Both the position numbers and the translations under genes were made by a program. The notes beneath the pieces were generated by a model, which made no database searches, was not told where the DNA came from, and saw only the letters and a list, made by a program, of their open reading frames with translations. 64,000 bases of DNA from Stutzerimonas stutzeri. GTDB lineage: Bacteria; Pseudomonadota; Gammaproteobacteria; Pseudomonadales; Pseudomonadaceae. This document shows positions 49,960 through 60,381 of this stretch, one piece after another (the stretch's first letter is position 1; the number at the start of each line of letters is the position of its first letter). Location of the stretch: positions 62,001 to 126,000 of the forward strand of contig NZ_JAMOIH010000002.1 in assembly GCF_024448955.1 (NCBI RefSeq), in the 5' to 3' direction.

Positions 49960-50844
49960 ATGAGTGAGGGGCAGGGCATGCAGCCAAGCGTTGACTGGTC
50001 ACTGAGACCCTTGGCCGATATGTCGTCAGCGGAGTTCCATGATTGGCAGGCGTTGCTCGAAGAACGCTCCGGCATGGTGGTCACGGAGCACCGACGAGCA
50101 TTCCTGCAAGCGAACCTGAGCAGCCGTATGCGCGAAGTCGGTGTGGCTGATTACGCCAGCTACTATCGTCAGGTTACCGATGGCCCACGGGGCGCGGTGG
50201 AGTGGTCGTCCCTGATGGACCGCTTGACGGTGCAGGAAACCCGCTTTTTTCGCCACCCGCCTTCGTTTGCGCTGCTTTCGCGCTACATGCAGCAACGCTG
50301 TGACGTGCGCAACGATGCGCAGCCCTGGTCGTTATGGAGCGTAGGTTGTGCAAGCGGTGAGGAAACTTACTCGTTGGCGATCTGTGCTGCCGAGGCGTTG
50401 ACACGCAGCGGTGACGAGGCGCAATACGGCGTGATCGGCACCGATATCAGCCTCAGCGCCTTGGCACGGTCGCGGGATGGCTTCTACAGTCATCGTCGAC
50501 TCGAGCACCTGGCCTCAGACCTGCGCGAACGGTATTTCCAGTTGCTACCGGATGATCGTTTTCAAGTATTACCCAGCTTGGCGGCACGTGTGTGCTTCGC
50601 CAGGCTTAACGTGCTGGAGCTGGCTGGCGCGCCCATGTCCAATATGGACGTCATCTTTTGTCAGAACCTGTTGATTTACTTCCGTCGCTGGCGCCGCCGC
50701 GAAATCCTCAATCGTCTGGCCGAGCGCCTGGCGCCGGGAGGGTTGCTGGTCATCGGTGCGGGAGAGGTAGTCGGCTGGCAGCACCCGGAGCTGGTGCCGG
50801 TGGCTGATAGTCAGGTTTTGGCTTTTACCCGGAAATGTTTATGA
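49960..50844 (+). CDS. pilK: CheR-type methyltransferase PilK
   Basis: 294 aa. CheR motifs: QETRFFRHPPSF, SVGCASGEETYSLA, GTDISLSALARSRDG and FCQNLLIYF. Predicted to methylate PilJ. The stop overlaps a possible chpA ATG (50841). Confidence 0.93.
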   Translation: MSEGQGMQPSVDWSLRPLADMSSAEFHDWQALLEERSGMVVTEHRRAFLQANLSSRMREVGVADYASYYRQVTDGPRGAVEWSSLMDRLTVQETRFFRHPPSFALLSRYMQQRCDVRNDAQPWSLWSVGCASGEETYSLAICAAEALTRSGDEAQYGVIGTDISLSALARSRDGFYSHRRLEHLASDLRERYFQLLPDDRFQVLPSLAARVCFARLNVLELAGAPMSNMDVIFCQNLLIYFRRWRRREILNRLAERLAPGGLLVIGAGEVVGWQHPELVPVADSQVLAFTRKCL

Positions 50845-50855
50845 GCGGAGTCGCT

Positions 50856-53800
50856 ATGGGTGATCGGCACGATTATGTCGCCCTGGAGTGGGTGAAGGGC
50901 GAAATTGCCGAAACGCTGAAGCAGGCGCGGCAGGCCTTGGAAGCGTTTGTCGAAAACCCACAGGACTCGACACGGATGCGCTTCTGCCTGACCTATGTGC
51001 ATCAGGTGCACGGCACCTTGCAAATGGTCGAGTTCTACGGTGCTGCGCTGCTTGCCGAAGAAATGGAGCAGCTTGCCAGTGCCTTGCTGGATGAGCGCGT
51101 CGCCAGCCAGACCGAAGCGCTAGAAGTGCTGATGCAGGCCATTCTGCAAATGCCGGTGTACCTCGACCGTATTCAGAGCGCCCGTCGTGATCTGCCGATG
51201 GTCGTGCTTCCGTTGCTCAACGACCTGCGTGCCGCGCGCGGCGAGAAGCTGTTGTCGGAGACCAGCCTGTTCTCGCCCAATATGACTGTCCGAGCACCGG
51301 CGCTTGCGGATGAATTTCTGGCCCAGCGGCAAACCGCTGATCTACCAGGACTGCTTCGTAAGCTGCGGCAGATGCTGCAAGTTGCATTGGTCGGGGTTAT
51401 CCGTAACCAGGACCTGCCTACCAATCTGGGATATATGGCGCGGGTGTTCGCGCGCCTGGAAATGCTCTGTAAGGATGCTCCGCTGGGCGCGTTGTGGCGG
51501 GTCGCATCGGGTGTGGTCGAGGGGATGGCCAGTGGCGCGGTCGCCAACGGCACCACGGTCCGGAACCTGCTGCGCCAAGTCGACAAGGAACTCAAGCGGC
51601 TTGTCGCGCAAGGCGCCGATGGTATCAACCAGGCTGCACCTGACGAGCTGACCAAAAATCTACTTTTCTATATAGCCAAGGCGCCAACCCAGTCCCCACG
51701 CATACAGGCCTTGAAAGCCGAGTACAGCCTGGACGATGCGCTGCCCGACAGCACCGTCGTCGATGAAGAGCGTGCACAGCTGTCAGGACCGGATCGTGGC
51801 GCCATGCGTTCGGTTGTAGCGGCACTATGCGAAGAACTGGTGCGGGTAAAAGACAGCCTGGATCTGTTCGTGCGCAGCGATCGCATGGGCGTGACCGAGC
51901 TGGGCGCGCTGCAGCCGCCGCTCAAGCAGATTGCCGACACGCTTGCGGTGTTGGGGTTCGGTCAGCCACGCCGGATCATTCTCGATGAGATCGGGGTGAT
52001 CGAAAGCTTGATGCAAGGGCAGCAGCAGCCTGACGATGCGGCGCTGATGGATGTCGCGGGGGCGTTGCTGTACGTCGAGGCGACGCTGTCTGGCATGGTC
52101 GGTGGCACTCCCGAGGAACGGCGAGAAGAGAGTCATCTGCCGACAACGGATGTCGCGCAAATCCACCAACTGGTCATCCGCGAAGCGCGCACGGGGCTCG
52201 AGCAGGCCAAGGATGCGATCATCGAATTCATCGCGTCCCAGTGGAATCACCAGCACCTGGCTCGCGTGCCGGAGCTGCTGACCCAGTCACGAGGCGGGCT
52301 TGCGATGGTCCCGCTTGCACGGGCCGCTGCTTTGCTGGACGCCTGCAATCGCTATATTCAGGAGCAATTGCTCGCGCCACAAGCGATCCCCGACTGGCAG
52401 AGTCTGGATACGCTCGCCGATGCCATCACCAGCGTTGAATATTACCTAGAGCGCCTTAGCGAGGATCGCGGTTCGCAAGGTGATCTCATTCTCGACGTGG
52501 CCGAAGAGAGCCTGCAGACGCTGGGCTATCCGTTGCGAGAGCAGTCAATGCCGGATACCAGCGACGATTTCGGTCGTGAAGCTGACCTCGATTTGTCCGA
52601 TCCGCTGGATGAAATCGAAATACTGATGCCCGAAGCTGCGGTGGATGTGCTGGCAGATGAACCGTCGGGTCAGGGCGATGCCCTGATACAGGCGTCGACT
52701 GATGGGCAATTGTCAGACGTTACCTGGCCGGCCGTCGATTGGAGTGGCGAAGAAGGAGCAGCCTCTGCCGAGGCTCTAGCCGAGCCTGAATTCGCCGACC
52801 TGACGGGCGAGCCCTACGAGCTGGAGTCCGCGTCGGAAAACATTGCCGATAACATTCCGGTCGACGAGCAGGCCGAAGACTCGCTCGGCTATGGGGTGGA
52901 GTGGAGCGAAGCCGAAATGGCAGAGCTCGACATCCCAGAGGTGATCCTGCCTGAGCTGATGGAGCAGCCGACGACTGTCGAACCGGCGCTGAGCATGGAA
53001 GACGTCATGGCTGCGCCGGTCGTCTCGATCAATCCTCCGGCACAGAACGTTCCGCCAAGCTTGCTGCCACCGCCTGAGGGTGAAGAGCCGGTCGATGAAG
53101 ACCTGCTCGAAGTCTTCATCGAGGAGGCGGCCGAAGTGCTCGAAACCATCGACGTGTACCTGCCACGCTGGTGCGCCGATACCGCCGACAAGGACGCGCT
53201 CGGTGAAGTGCGGCGAGCCTTCCATACTCTCAAAGGCAGTGGACGCATGGTGCGTGCACTTATCATCGGCGAGCTCGCCTGGTCAGTGGAAAATCTGCTC
53301 AATCGCGTTCTCGACCGAAGCATCGACGCCAGTGAGCCCGTGAAGAAACTTGTGGCCGACGTGGTCGCGCTGATGCCGGCGCTGGTCGAAGAATTTGCAG
53401 CGAAGGCACAGCGTCAGCGCGACGATGTCGATCGGTTAGCGGCCGACGCCCACGCGCTCGCTAAGGGTCAGCCGATCGACCCTGGCCCGCAGGGTGGCGT
53501 AGCGCTCGATGAGTCACCGGCTCCGGAATCTGCAGCTAAGGAAATGCTCGATCCGCAGTTGCTGGAGATCTTTCGTAACGAGGCTGAAGCCCATCTCGGT
53601 ACGCTGGTCGACTTCCTCGCCGACTGTGCGCAACGCCTGCCTCAGCCGGTCACCGACGCCTTGCAGCGAGCGTTGCATACCCTCAAGGGTAGCGCGCACA
53701 TGGCTGGGATCCTGCCGGTGGCGGAGATTGCCACTCCACTGGAAAAAATGGTCAAGGAATTCAAGGCCAACCTGATTCCAATGGATCTGGCCGAGGCGGA

Positions 53801-56800
53801 ATTGCTGCACGCTGCGGAGCAGCTGTTGCGTCATGGACTGGAGAACCTCGAGCGCGACCCGCTGGCGCCCATCGATGGGGCCAGTGAGTTCATCATCCGG
53901 GTCCATGCGCAGCATCAGGCTCGGCTGGACGCTGCCAGCGAGCGTGGTGACACCGATCAGGGCGAGCCGCGGGATCCGGGCATGATCTCGCTCTTTCTCT
54001 CGGAAGGCATGAACATCCTGCTGGATGCCGAAGACCTGTTGCTGCGCTGGCGCGAGCATCCTGCCGAGCACCAAGAGTTGACTGCGCTACTCGAAGAGCT
54101 GACGACGCTCGGCCGTGGTGCGCAAATGGCCGACTTGCCGCAGATCGATGCGCTATGTCAGGTGCTGCTGAATCTGTATGCCGTGGTACAGGATGGTCGT
54201 CTCGCGATCAGCGGGCGCTTCTTCGATGACGTCGAGCAGGCCCACGAGGCGCTGGTTGGCATGATGGATCAGGTTGCCGCCGGTCTTCAGGTTACCGGTC
54301 AGCCTGAACTGGTCGCCCGTCTCGAAGAATTGCTCGCCGAGGCGATCGACCCGAGCGCATACGAAATCCCTGCAGACGATATGCAGGCGGAAGCCGCTGT
54401 CTCGGCCTCTGCTATCGAAGATGCCGGCGAGCATGATGCCGAAGCCGAAGCCGAAGCCTGGCCTCTCGACACATCCTTGGTTCAGGACGACCTGAATGAG
54501 GAAATGGTCGACATTTTCCTCGATGAGGCGGTCGACCTGCTCGAAAGTGCCGGTGGTGCGCTGGAGCGCTGGCTGGGTACCCCCACTAACCAATTGGCAC
54601 TATCTGCTCTATTGCGAGATCTGCACACCCTCAAGGGTGGCGCGCGGATGGCTGAGATCCGTCCGATTGGCGATTTGGCCCATGAGCTTGAAACCCTCTA
54701 TGAGGGGCTTTCGGATGGTCGCTACGTGTATGCGGACGATCTTGCCGCGCTGCTGCAACGCAGTCACGATCATCTGGCGGTGCAGTTAGAACAACTGCAA
54801 GCACGCAGGCCGATGGACGCCGCTGCGGAGCTAATCGAGCATATTCGAGCCTATCGGCAAGGCGTTACGCCGACGTTCGAAAGTGGTCTCACGCGCGAAG
54901 AACCGGCAGTCAAGGGTGATGATCAACTTTCGGAACTCCCCGCGGATGACTTCCTGCTTTCGGCCAGTGAGTCGGCGGATCGAACCGATGCGACGGCCGA
55001 CATGGATGTCGGTCAGGTTGAAACTGAAGTTCCATCGGACGAGGCCTTCGCTCTCGAACCCGAAATTGAGAACGAGGACGCGTTGCAACGTTCGGCTAAT
55101 GCGCCAGATCCCGAGCCGCTCGAGCCTGTCGAGGAACAGGTGCCGACAGAGATGGCGGAGCCCGCCAAGACAGCAGCAGAGGGCTGGGAAGAGCGTGACC
55201 CTGAGCTGGCGGAGATCTTCTTGGAGGAAGGTTTCGACATCATCGAACGTGCCGGAGCATCGCTACAGCGCTGGATGGAGGACGTCGACAATACGTATGA
55301 GGTCGAAGCGCTACAACGGGATCTGCACACCCTCAAAGGTGGCGCGCGAATGGCGGACATCCGTGAGATCGGTGATCTCGCGCATGAGCTAGAGTATTTA
55401 TACGAGGGGCTGTGCGCCGGTAGTTACCGGGCAAGTCCGTCCCTGTTCACTTTGCTGCAGAGCTGCCACGACCGGTTGGCGGCGATGCTCGATGCGGTGC
55501 GCGCCTATCGCGAACTGCCGAGCGGGTTGGATCTGATCGAAACGATTCGGCGCTTCCGGGCGAACCCGGAAGAGCAATTGAGCATGCCCAGCAGTGTCGC
55601 CTTGACCTCGGCTCAGGACGCCGCCGAAGCCGAGATTCTGGATATCTTCGTCGAAGAAGCCGATGAGCTGCTGGAAGAGATGGAGTCCGCGCTGGGACGC
55701 TGGGAAGCCACGCGTGATGGCGTAGCGCCCTTGGCCGACATGATGCGCGTTCTACACACTCTGAAGGGGGGCGCGCGGCTGGCGGCTCAAGGTCGCCTGG
55801 GTGATATGGCGCACGACCTAGAGCACAGGCTAGGTGAGGCTCAGCTGCAGGGCGAGTCCTGGACGGACAGCTTGTTTCTTGATGTACAGGCCGGCTATGA
55901 CGGCTTGCTCAAGGAAGTCGAATCGATGCGTTCGCGGTTGTCGAGCGAGCCTGAAGTCGTTTTCACTGAGCAAATGCCGGAAGGCGTTGAAGATCAGCCG
56001 CAGTCCTCGGTTATCGTGCTCGAAACACCGATCGTCGCCGCCAGCGTGCAGGCGCCGACAACCAATACACCAGCCAAGGTACTGCCGTTCGTCCGCAAGG
56101 CCGAACAGGCGGCGCTGGATGCCGCATCACGTCGTGCGCCGCAGGAACTGGTCAAAGTACCGGCCGAGCTTCTCGAAGGGCTGGTCAACCTGGCCGGCGA
56201 AACATCGATTTTCCGCGGTCGGGTCGAGCAGCAAGTCAGTGACGTCGGTTTCACGCTGAGCGAAATGGAAGCCACCATCGAGCGGGTTCGCGACCAGCTG
56301 CGGCGGTTGGATACCGAAACCCAGGCACAGATTCTCAGCCGCTATCAGGCCGAGGCAGAGCGCGCGGGCTACGACGATTTCGATCCGCTGGAAATGGACC
56401 GTCACTCGCAGCTCCAGCAGCTTTCCCGCGCCTTGTTCGAGTCGGCTTCCGACTTGCTGGACCTGAAAGAAACCCTCGCCGCGCGTAATCGCGACGCCGA
56501 AACCTTGCTGCTGCAGCAGGCACGGGTCAATACGGAACTCCAGGAAGGACTCATGCGCACGCGCATGGTGCCCTTCGACCGGCTGGTACCGCGCTTGCGG
56601 CGGATCGTTCGGCAGGTTGCCGGTGAACTGGGCAAGCAGGTTGAGTTCCACGTCGGCAACGCAACGGGCGAGATGGACCGCAGCGTTCTCGAGCGGATCG
56701 TCGCGCCGCTGGAGCACATGCTGCGCAACGCCGTGGATCACGGTATCGAAACCGCGGCCAGGCGTGTGGCCGCAGGCAAGCCCGAGCAGGGCAATATCCG

Positions 56801-57986
56801 CCTGGATCTGACGCGCGAAGGCGGCGACATCGTCCTTGCGCTGAGCGACGATGGTGCGGGTATCAATCTGGAAGCCGTGCGACGCAAGGCGTTGGAGCGG
56901 GGCCTGATGGTGCCCGGTAATGATCTGTCGGACCATGAGATCCTGCAGTTCATCCTCGAGGCAGGGTTCTCCACTGCCGAACAGGTAACGCAGATATCCG
57001 GCCGCGGTGTCGGCATGGACGTAGTGCACTCGGAAGTCAAACAGCTCGGCGGCTCCATGAGCATCGAGTCGACGCTCGGCAGTGGCACGCGCTTTCTGAT
57101 CCGCCTGCCATTCACCGTATCGGTCAACCGGGCGCTGATGGTGTATTCCGGCGAAGACCTTTATGCGATTCCGCTGAATACGATCGAGGGCATCGTGCGC
57201 GTGTCGCCATACGAGCTGGAAGCCTACTACCAGCCGGGCGCCTCGCGCTTCGAGTATGCAGGTCAGACATACGAGCTGCGCTATCTCGGCGAGCTGCTGA
57301 ATAACGGACAGCGACCCAAGCTGGTCGGTCAGAGCCTGCCTCTCCCGGTGATTCTGGTGCGCTCGAACGAGCACAGCGTGGCGGTACAGGTCGATAGCCT
57401 CGCCGGCTCCCGCGAGATCGTGGTAAAGAGTCTCGGCCCGCAATTCGCCACGGTACCGGGCATCTCCGGCGCGACCATTCTGGGTGATGGTCGCGTGGTG
57501 GTGATTCTCGACTTGCTCGCGACCATCCGTGTGTTGCATGCGCATCTGCTCACGCAGCAACAACCGCTTCGGTTGCTGGGCAATGACGAGCCGGTCGAGA
57601 CCGAAGTTGATCGACCGACGCTGGTCATGGTCGTCGACGACTCGGTTACCGTGCGCAAGGTCACCAGCCGCTTGCTCGAGCGCAACGGCATGAACGTCAT
57701 GACGGCCAAGGATGGTGTCGATGCAATCACTCAGCTGCAGGAACGTAAGCCGGACATCATGCTGCTGGACATCGAAATGCCGCGGATGGACGGTTTCGAA
57801 GTGGCGACCCTGGTTCGTCACGATGAGCAGCTGAAGGATCTGCCGATCATCATGATCACCTCGCGAACCGGTGAAAAGCACAGGGATCGAGCAATGGGCA
57901 TCGGTGTAAACGAGTATCTGGGCAAGCCGTATCAGGAGTCCCTGCTACTCGAGGCCATCCAGCAGCTGGTCACGCGCCATGAGTGA
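50856..57986 (+). CDS. chpA: Chemosensory histidine kinase ChpA with multiple phosphotransfer domains
   Basis: 2376 aa from MGDRHDYVALEW, preceded by GGAG at good spacing; an ATG at 50841 overlaps the pilK stop. Five canonical Hpt domains carry HTLKG His at residues ~790, 941, 1257, 1491 and 1634. A Tpt-like site has Thr1083 in place of His (TTLGRGAQMAD), and the N-terminal third holds degenerate Hpt-like units. CheA-type HATPase includes MLRNAVDHGIE (~1955); a CheW domain and a receiver with Asp2305 (MLLDIEMPRMDG) follow. It is somewhat shorter than the PAO1 protein I recall (~2470 aa). Acidic linkers separate the Hpt domains. It drives PilG/PilH phosphorylation. Confidence 0.95.
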   Translation: MGDRHDYVALEWVKGEIAETLKQARQALEAFVENPQDSTRMRFCLTYVHQVHGTLQMVEFYGAALLAEEMEQLASALLDERVASQTEALEVLMQAILQMPVYLDRIQSARRDLPMVVLPLLNDLRAARGEKLLSETSLFSPNMTVRAPALADEFLAQRQTADLPGLLRKLRQMLQVALVGVIRNQDLPTNLGYMARVFARLEMLCKDAPLGALWRVASGVVEGMASGAVANGTTVRNLLRQVDKELKRLVAQGADGINQAAPDELTKNLLFYIAKAPTQSPRIQALKAEYSLDDALPDSTVVDEERAQLSGPDRGAMRSVVAALCEELVRVKDSLDLFVRSDRMGVTELGALQPPLKQIADTLAVLGFGQPRRIILDEIGVIESLMQGQQQPDDAALMDVAGALLYVEATLSGMVGGTPEERREESHLPTTDVAQIHQLVIREARTGLEQAKDAIIEFIASQWNHQHLARVPELLTQSRGGLAMVPLARAAALLDACNRYIQEQLLAPQAIPDWQSLDTLADAITSVEYYLERLSEDRGSQGDLILDVAEESLQTLGYPLREQSMPDTSDDFGREADLDLSDPLDEIEILMPEAAVDVLADEPSGQGDALIQASTDGQLSDVTWPAVDWSGEEGAASAEALAEPEFADLTGEPYELESASENIADNIPVDEQAEDSLGYGVEWSEAEMAELDIPEVILPELMEQPTTVEPALSMEDVMAAPVVSINPPAQNVPPSLLPPPEGEEPVDEDLLEVFIEEAAEVLETIDVYLPRWCADTADKDALGEVRRAFHTLKGSGRMVRALIIGELAWSVENLLNRVLDRSIDASEPVKKLVADVVALMPALVEEFAAKAQRQRDDVDRLAADAHALAKGQPIDPGPQGGVALDESPAPESAAKEMLDPQLLEIFRNEAEAHLGTLVDFLADCAQRLPQPVTDALQRALHTLKGSAHMAGILPVAEIATPLEKMVKEFKANLIPMDLAEAELLHAAEQLLRHGLENLERDPLAPIDGASEFIIRVHAQHQARLDAASERGDTDQGEPRDPGMISLFLSEGMNILLDAEDLLLRWREHPAEHQELTALLEELTTLGRGAQMADLPQIDALCQVLLNLYAVVQDGRLAISGRFFDDVEQAHEALVGMMDQVAAGLQVTGQPELVARLEELLAEAIDPSAYEIPADDMQAEAAVSASAIEDAGEHDAEAEAEAWPLDTSLVQDDLNEEMVDIFLDEAVDLLESAGGALERWLGTPTNQLALSALLRDLHTLKGGARMAEIRPIGDLAHELETLYEGLSDGRYVYADDLAALLQRSHDHLAVQLEQLQARRPMDAAAELIEHIRAYRQGVTPTFESGLTREEPAVKGDDQLSELPADDFLLSASESADRTDATADMDVGQVETEVPSDEAFALEPEIENEDALQRSANAPDPEPLEPVEEQVPTEMAEPAKTAAEGWEERDPELAEIFLEEGFDIIERAGASLQRWMEDVDNTYEVEALQRDLHTLKGGARMADIREIGDLAHELEYLYEGLCAGSYRASPSLFTLLQSCHDRLAAMLDAVRAYRELPSGLDLIETIRRFRANPEEQLSMPSSVALTSAQDAAEAEILDIFVEEADELLEEMESALGRWEATRDGVAPLADMMRVLHTLKGGARLAAQGRLGDMAHDLEHRLGEAQLQGESWTDSLFLDVQAGYDGLLKEVESMRSRLSSEPEVVFTEQMPEGVEDQPQSSVIVLETPIVAASVQAPTTNTPAKVLPFVRKAEQAALDAASRRAPQELVKVPAELLEGLVNLAGETSIFRGRVEQQVSDVGFTLSEMEATIERVRDQLRRLDTETQAQILSRYQAEAERAGYDDFDPLEMDRHSQLQQLSRALFESASDLLDLKETLAARNRDAETLLLQQARVNTELQEGLMRTRMVPFDRLVPRLRRIVRQVAGELGKQVEFHVGNATGEMDRSVLERIVAPLEHMLRNAVDHGIETAARRVAAGKPEQGNIRLDLTREGGDIVLALSDDGAGINLEAVRRKALERGLMVPGNDLSDHEILQFILEAGFSTAEQVTQISGRGVGMDVVHSEVKQLGGSMSIESTLGSGTRFLIRLPFTVSVNRALMVYSGEDLYAIPLNTIEGIVRVSPYELEAYYQPGASRFEYAGQTYELRYLGELLNNGQRPKLVGQSLPLPVILVRSNEHSVAVQVDSLAGSREIVVKSLGPQFATVPGISGATILGDGRVVVILDLLATIRVLHAHLLTQQQPLRLLGNDEPVETEVDRPTLVMVVDDSVTVRKVTSRLLERNGMNVMTAKDGVDAITQLQERKPDIMLLDIEMPRMDGFEVATLVRHDEQLKDLPIIMITSRTGEKHRDRAMGIGVNEYLGKPYQESLLLEAIQQLVTRHE

Positions 57987-59031
57987 GGTTACCGCGGCAC
58001 GCATCGGCGTGATCGCCGACACCTCGTTGCAGCGCCATGTACTGCAGCAAGCTTTGAGCGCGAACGGTTATCAAGTGGTGTTGAACAGCGATCCGGCACG
58101 GCTGGAGGATGCGGATCTGGCTGCGGTGGAAGCCGATTTGTGGCTGGTCGATCTGGCGCAGACGGAAGATTCGCCTCTGGTCAACGCCCTGCTCGAGCGG
58201 GACAGTTGTCCAGTACTGTTCGGCGAAGGCCATGCGCCAGAGCGTCATTCCGAGCACTATCCCCGTTGGGAGCGGCGCTTGTTCGGCAAGCTGAAGCGGC
58301 TTGTCGGTGATCCGTCGAGGGTCGTCGGCCCTCGTCTTGAAGGGCTGCGCGGGGATGCGGAGCGCCCTGCTTGCCTGGAATTACCCGCGGCTTTGGCAAA
58401 TGCCGTTTCGGTAGCGGGCCAGCCGGCCCAAGAGGTCTGGTTGTTGGCGGCTTCGTTAGGTGGGCCTGAGGCGGTAAAGGCCTTTCTCGATGCGCTACCG
58501 GCAGGCTTGCCTGTTGGTTTCGTCTACGCCCAGCACATCGAGGCCAGTTTCGAGTCGGCACTGTCGCAAGTAGTCGGACGGCACAGCCGATGGAGCGTCA
58601 ACCAGAGCCGGCAGCGCGACTCGATTCGCTGCGGCGAAGTCGTGGTAGCCCCCATCGGTCAGGAAATGGGTTTCGACAGGGATGGCGCCATGCTGCTCAG
58701 TGGGCGTAGCTGGCCCGAGCCCTACAGCCCTTCCATCGATCAGATGATGCTCAATCTGGCGCAGCAGTTCGGCAGCCGTTGCGGCGTGATCGCCTTTAGC
58801 GGCATGGGCAGCGATGGAAACGCCGCGGCGGCCTATGTGCTACGTCAGGGTGGCCGTGTATGGACCCAGCGTGCAGATTCCTGCGTTTGCTCCAGCATGC
58901 CGGACAGCCTTCGCGAAGGCGGCTACAGCTCATTCAGCGGCGACCCGCGCGAACTGGCCCAAGCGCTGATCAATCATTTTTTGCAGCAGGCTCGCCGGCC
59001 CGTTGCGGCTTTGCAAATGGATAACTTATGA
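57979..59031 (+). CDS. chpB: CheB-type methylesterase ChpB
   Basis: 350 aa. The N-terminal ~120 residues resemble a degenerate receiver. The CheB domain has the Ser in LLAASLGGPEA, His in YAQHIEAS and Asp in SGMGSDGNAA. Predicted to demethylate PilJ. Overlaps chpA by 8 nt and chpC by 4 nt. Confidence 0.93.
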   Translation: MSEVTAARIGVIADTSLQRHVLQQALSANGYQVVLNSDPARLEDADLAAVEADLWLVDLAQTEDSPLVNALLERDSCPVLFGEGHAPERHSEHYPRWERRLFGKLKRLVGDPSRVVGPRLEGLRGDAERPACLELPAALANAVSVAGQPAQEVWLLAASLGGPEAVKAFLDALPAGLPVGFVYAQHIEASFESALSQVVGRHSRWSVNQSRQRDSIRCGEVVVAPIGQEMGFDRDGAMLLSGRSWPEPYSPSIDQMMLNLAQQFGSRCGVIAFSGMGSDGNAAAAYVLRQGGRVWTQRADSCVCSSMPDSLREGGYSSFSGDPRELAQALINHFLQQARRPVAALQMDNL

Positions 59032-59498
59032 GTCAATCCGCTATCGCTCAGGATACGCCCGCCAGCATCACCGGTCTTTTGGTGCCACTGGCCGACCGGA
59101 CGCTACTGTTGCCCAACGTCGCCGTTGCCGAGCTGATCCCCTATCGCGCACCGCAGCCAGCCCAGGACGCCCCGGCCTGGTTTCTCGGACAGGTGTCGTG
59201 GCGAGATCTGACTCTGCCGCTGCTATCGTTCGAGGCGGCGTCCGATGGCCAACCGGAAACGGGATCGCGGGCTCGGGTGGCGGTACTCAACGCCGTGGGC
59301 GGGCGCGATCATGTGAGATTCATTGCGTTGCTGGTGCAGGGCATCCCTCGCTCGGTCAAGGTTGACCCGAGCCTGGCGCGTTCGGACATCGTGCCGGCTC
59401 CGCTGGAGCTGGACGTGGTGAACCTCGGCGACGTACAGGCGAGGATTCCGGATCTGGTCGCGCTGGAGCAGAAGCTGGCTGATGCGGGGTTGGTCTGA
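59028..59498 (+). CDS. chpC: CheW-like coupling protein ChpC
   Basis: 156 aa with a single CheW domain (LLVPLADRTLLLPNVAVAEL, quoted in part, and LGQVSWRDLTLPLL). A second adaptor that links ChpA to additional receptors. The pil-chp operon ends here; chpD and chpE, present after chpC in PAO1, are absent. Confidence 0.92.
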   Translation: MSQSAIAQDTPASITGLLVPLADRTLLLPNVAVAELIPYRAPQPAQDAPAWFLGQVSWRDLTLPLLSFEAASDGQPETGSRARVAVLNAVGGRDHVRFIALLVQGIPRSVKVDPSLARSDIVPAPLELDVVNLGDVQARIPDLVALEQKLADAGLV

Positions 59499-59571
59499 CG
59501 CTAAAAAAGCAGCGCAAGCTTCAAGCCGTGAGCTTCAAGTAGAAGGGTGCTGAACAGCTTGCAGCTGCAGC
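59499..59571. repeat. Heptamer-type CTTCAAG/CTTGCAG repeat after chpC
   Basis: Copies of CTTCAAG, CTTGCAG and CTGCAG fill the 73-bp gap between chpC and the convergent rsmE. Same family as 1880, 44027 and 45183. It could also work as terminator through local pairing. Confidence 0.6.
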
Positions 59572-60288
59572 TTAAAAATCCCCCCACAACTGCTGCGCTA
59601 CGCCCAGGGCGACGACCGGTGCGGTTTCGGTGCGCAGCACGCGCGGGCCGAGGCGGGCAGAATGGAACCCGGCGGCGCGCGCTTGCTGGACTTCCGTATC
59701 GCTCAGCCCACCTTCAGGGCCGATCAGAAATGCCAGAGAGTCTGGCTGTTCATGGCGTGCCAGTGGTTCGGCGACAGGATGCAGGACCAGCTTCAGCTCG
59801 GCCTCCACGGCGAGCCATTGTGCAAGTGGCGCGGGCGGATGGATCACTGGAATGACCGAGCGCCCACACTGCTCGCAAGCGCTAATGGCGATCTGGCGCC
59901 AGTGGGCCAGGCGCTTGTCGGCCCGCTCATCTTTCAGCCGCACTTCGCAGCGCTCGCTGACAATAGGCGTGATTTCCGCAACGCCCAGCTCAATGGCCTT
60001 CTGGATCGCCCAGTCCATTCGCTCGCCACGCGAAAGGCCTTGGCCAAGATGAATTCGCAGTCGCGATTCGGGCAAGCCGGCGAGTTGTTCATGCAGCTCC
60101 ACCCGCACCTGCTTCTTGCCCACCTCGACCAGTTCGCCCTGATATTCCTGGCCGCTGCCGTCGAATAATTGCACGGCCGCGCCCGGTGAGAGGCGCAGCA
60201 CTCGACCGATGTAATGGGCCTGGGCCTCGGGCAGTTCGTGCTGGCCGAGGGAGAGCGGGGTATCGACGAAGAATCGGGATAGGCGCAT
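59572..60288 (-). CDS. rsmE: 16S rRNA (uracil1498-N3)-methyltransferase RsmE
   Basis: 238 aa from MRLSRFFVDTPL. N-terminal PUA-like part, then SPOUT domain with FLIGPEGGLSDTEV and RLGPRVLRTETAPVVAL (knot). Methylates U1498 in 16S rRNA. Same strand as bioA, 93 nt upstream. Confidence 0.95.
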   Translation of the reverse strand: MRLSRFFVDTPLSLGQHELPEAQAHYIGRVLRLSPGAAVQLFDGSGQEYQGELVEVGKKQVRVELHEQLAGLPESRLRIHLGQGLSRGERMDWAIQKAIELGVAEITPIVSERCEVRLKDERADKRLAHWRQIAISACEQCGRSVIPVIHPPAPLAQWLAVEAELKLVLHPVAEPLARHEQPDSLAFLIGPEGGLSDTEVQQARAAGFHSARLGPRVLRTETAPVVALGVAQQLWGDF

Positions 60289-60381
60289 GAGAGCTGCGAG
60301 CGGCAAGTTGGAGCGGCAAGTTTAAAGCATCTACCGTCCTGCTAGCAGTGCTTGGCTTGCCACTCGGGCTTGTCGGCGCTG

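Noticed and set aside
56127-57881. 584-codon open frame antisense to chpA
   Set aside because: The chpA kinase, CheW and receiver domains on the plus strand are unmistakable; the antisense protein is unlike any family I know.
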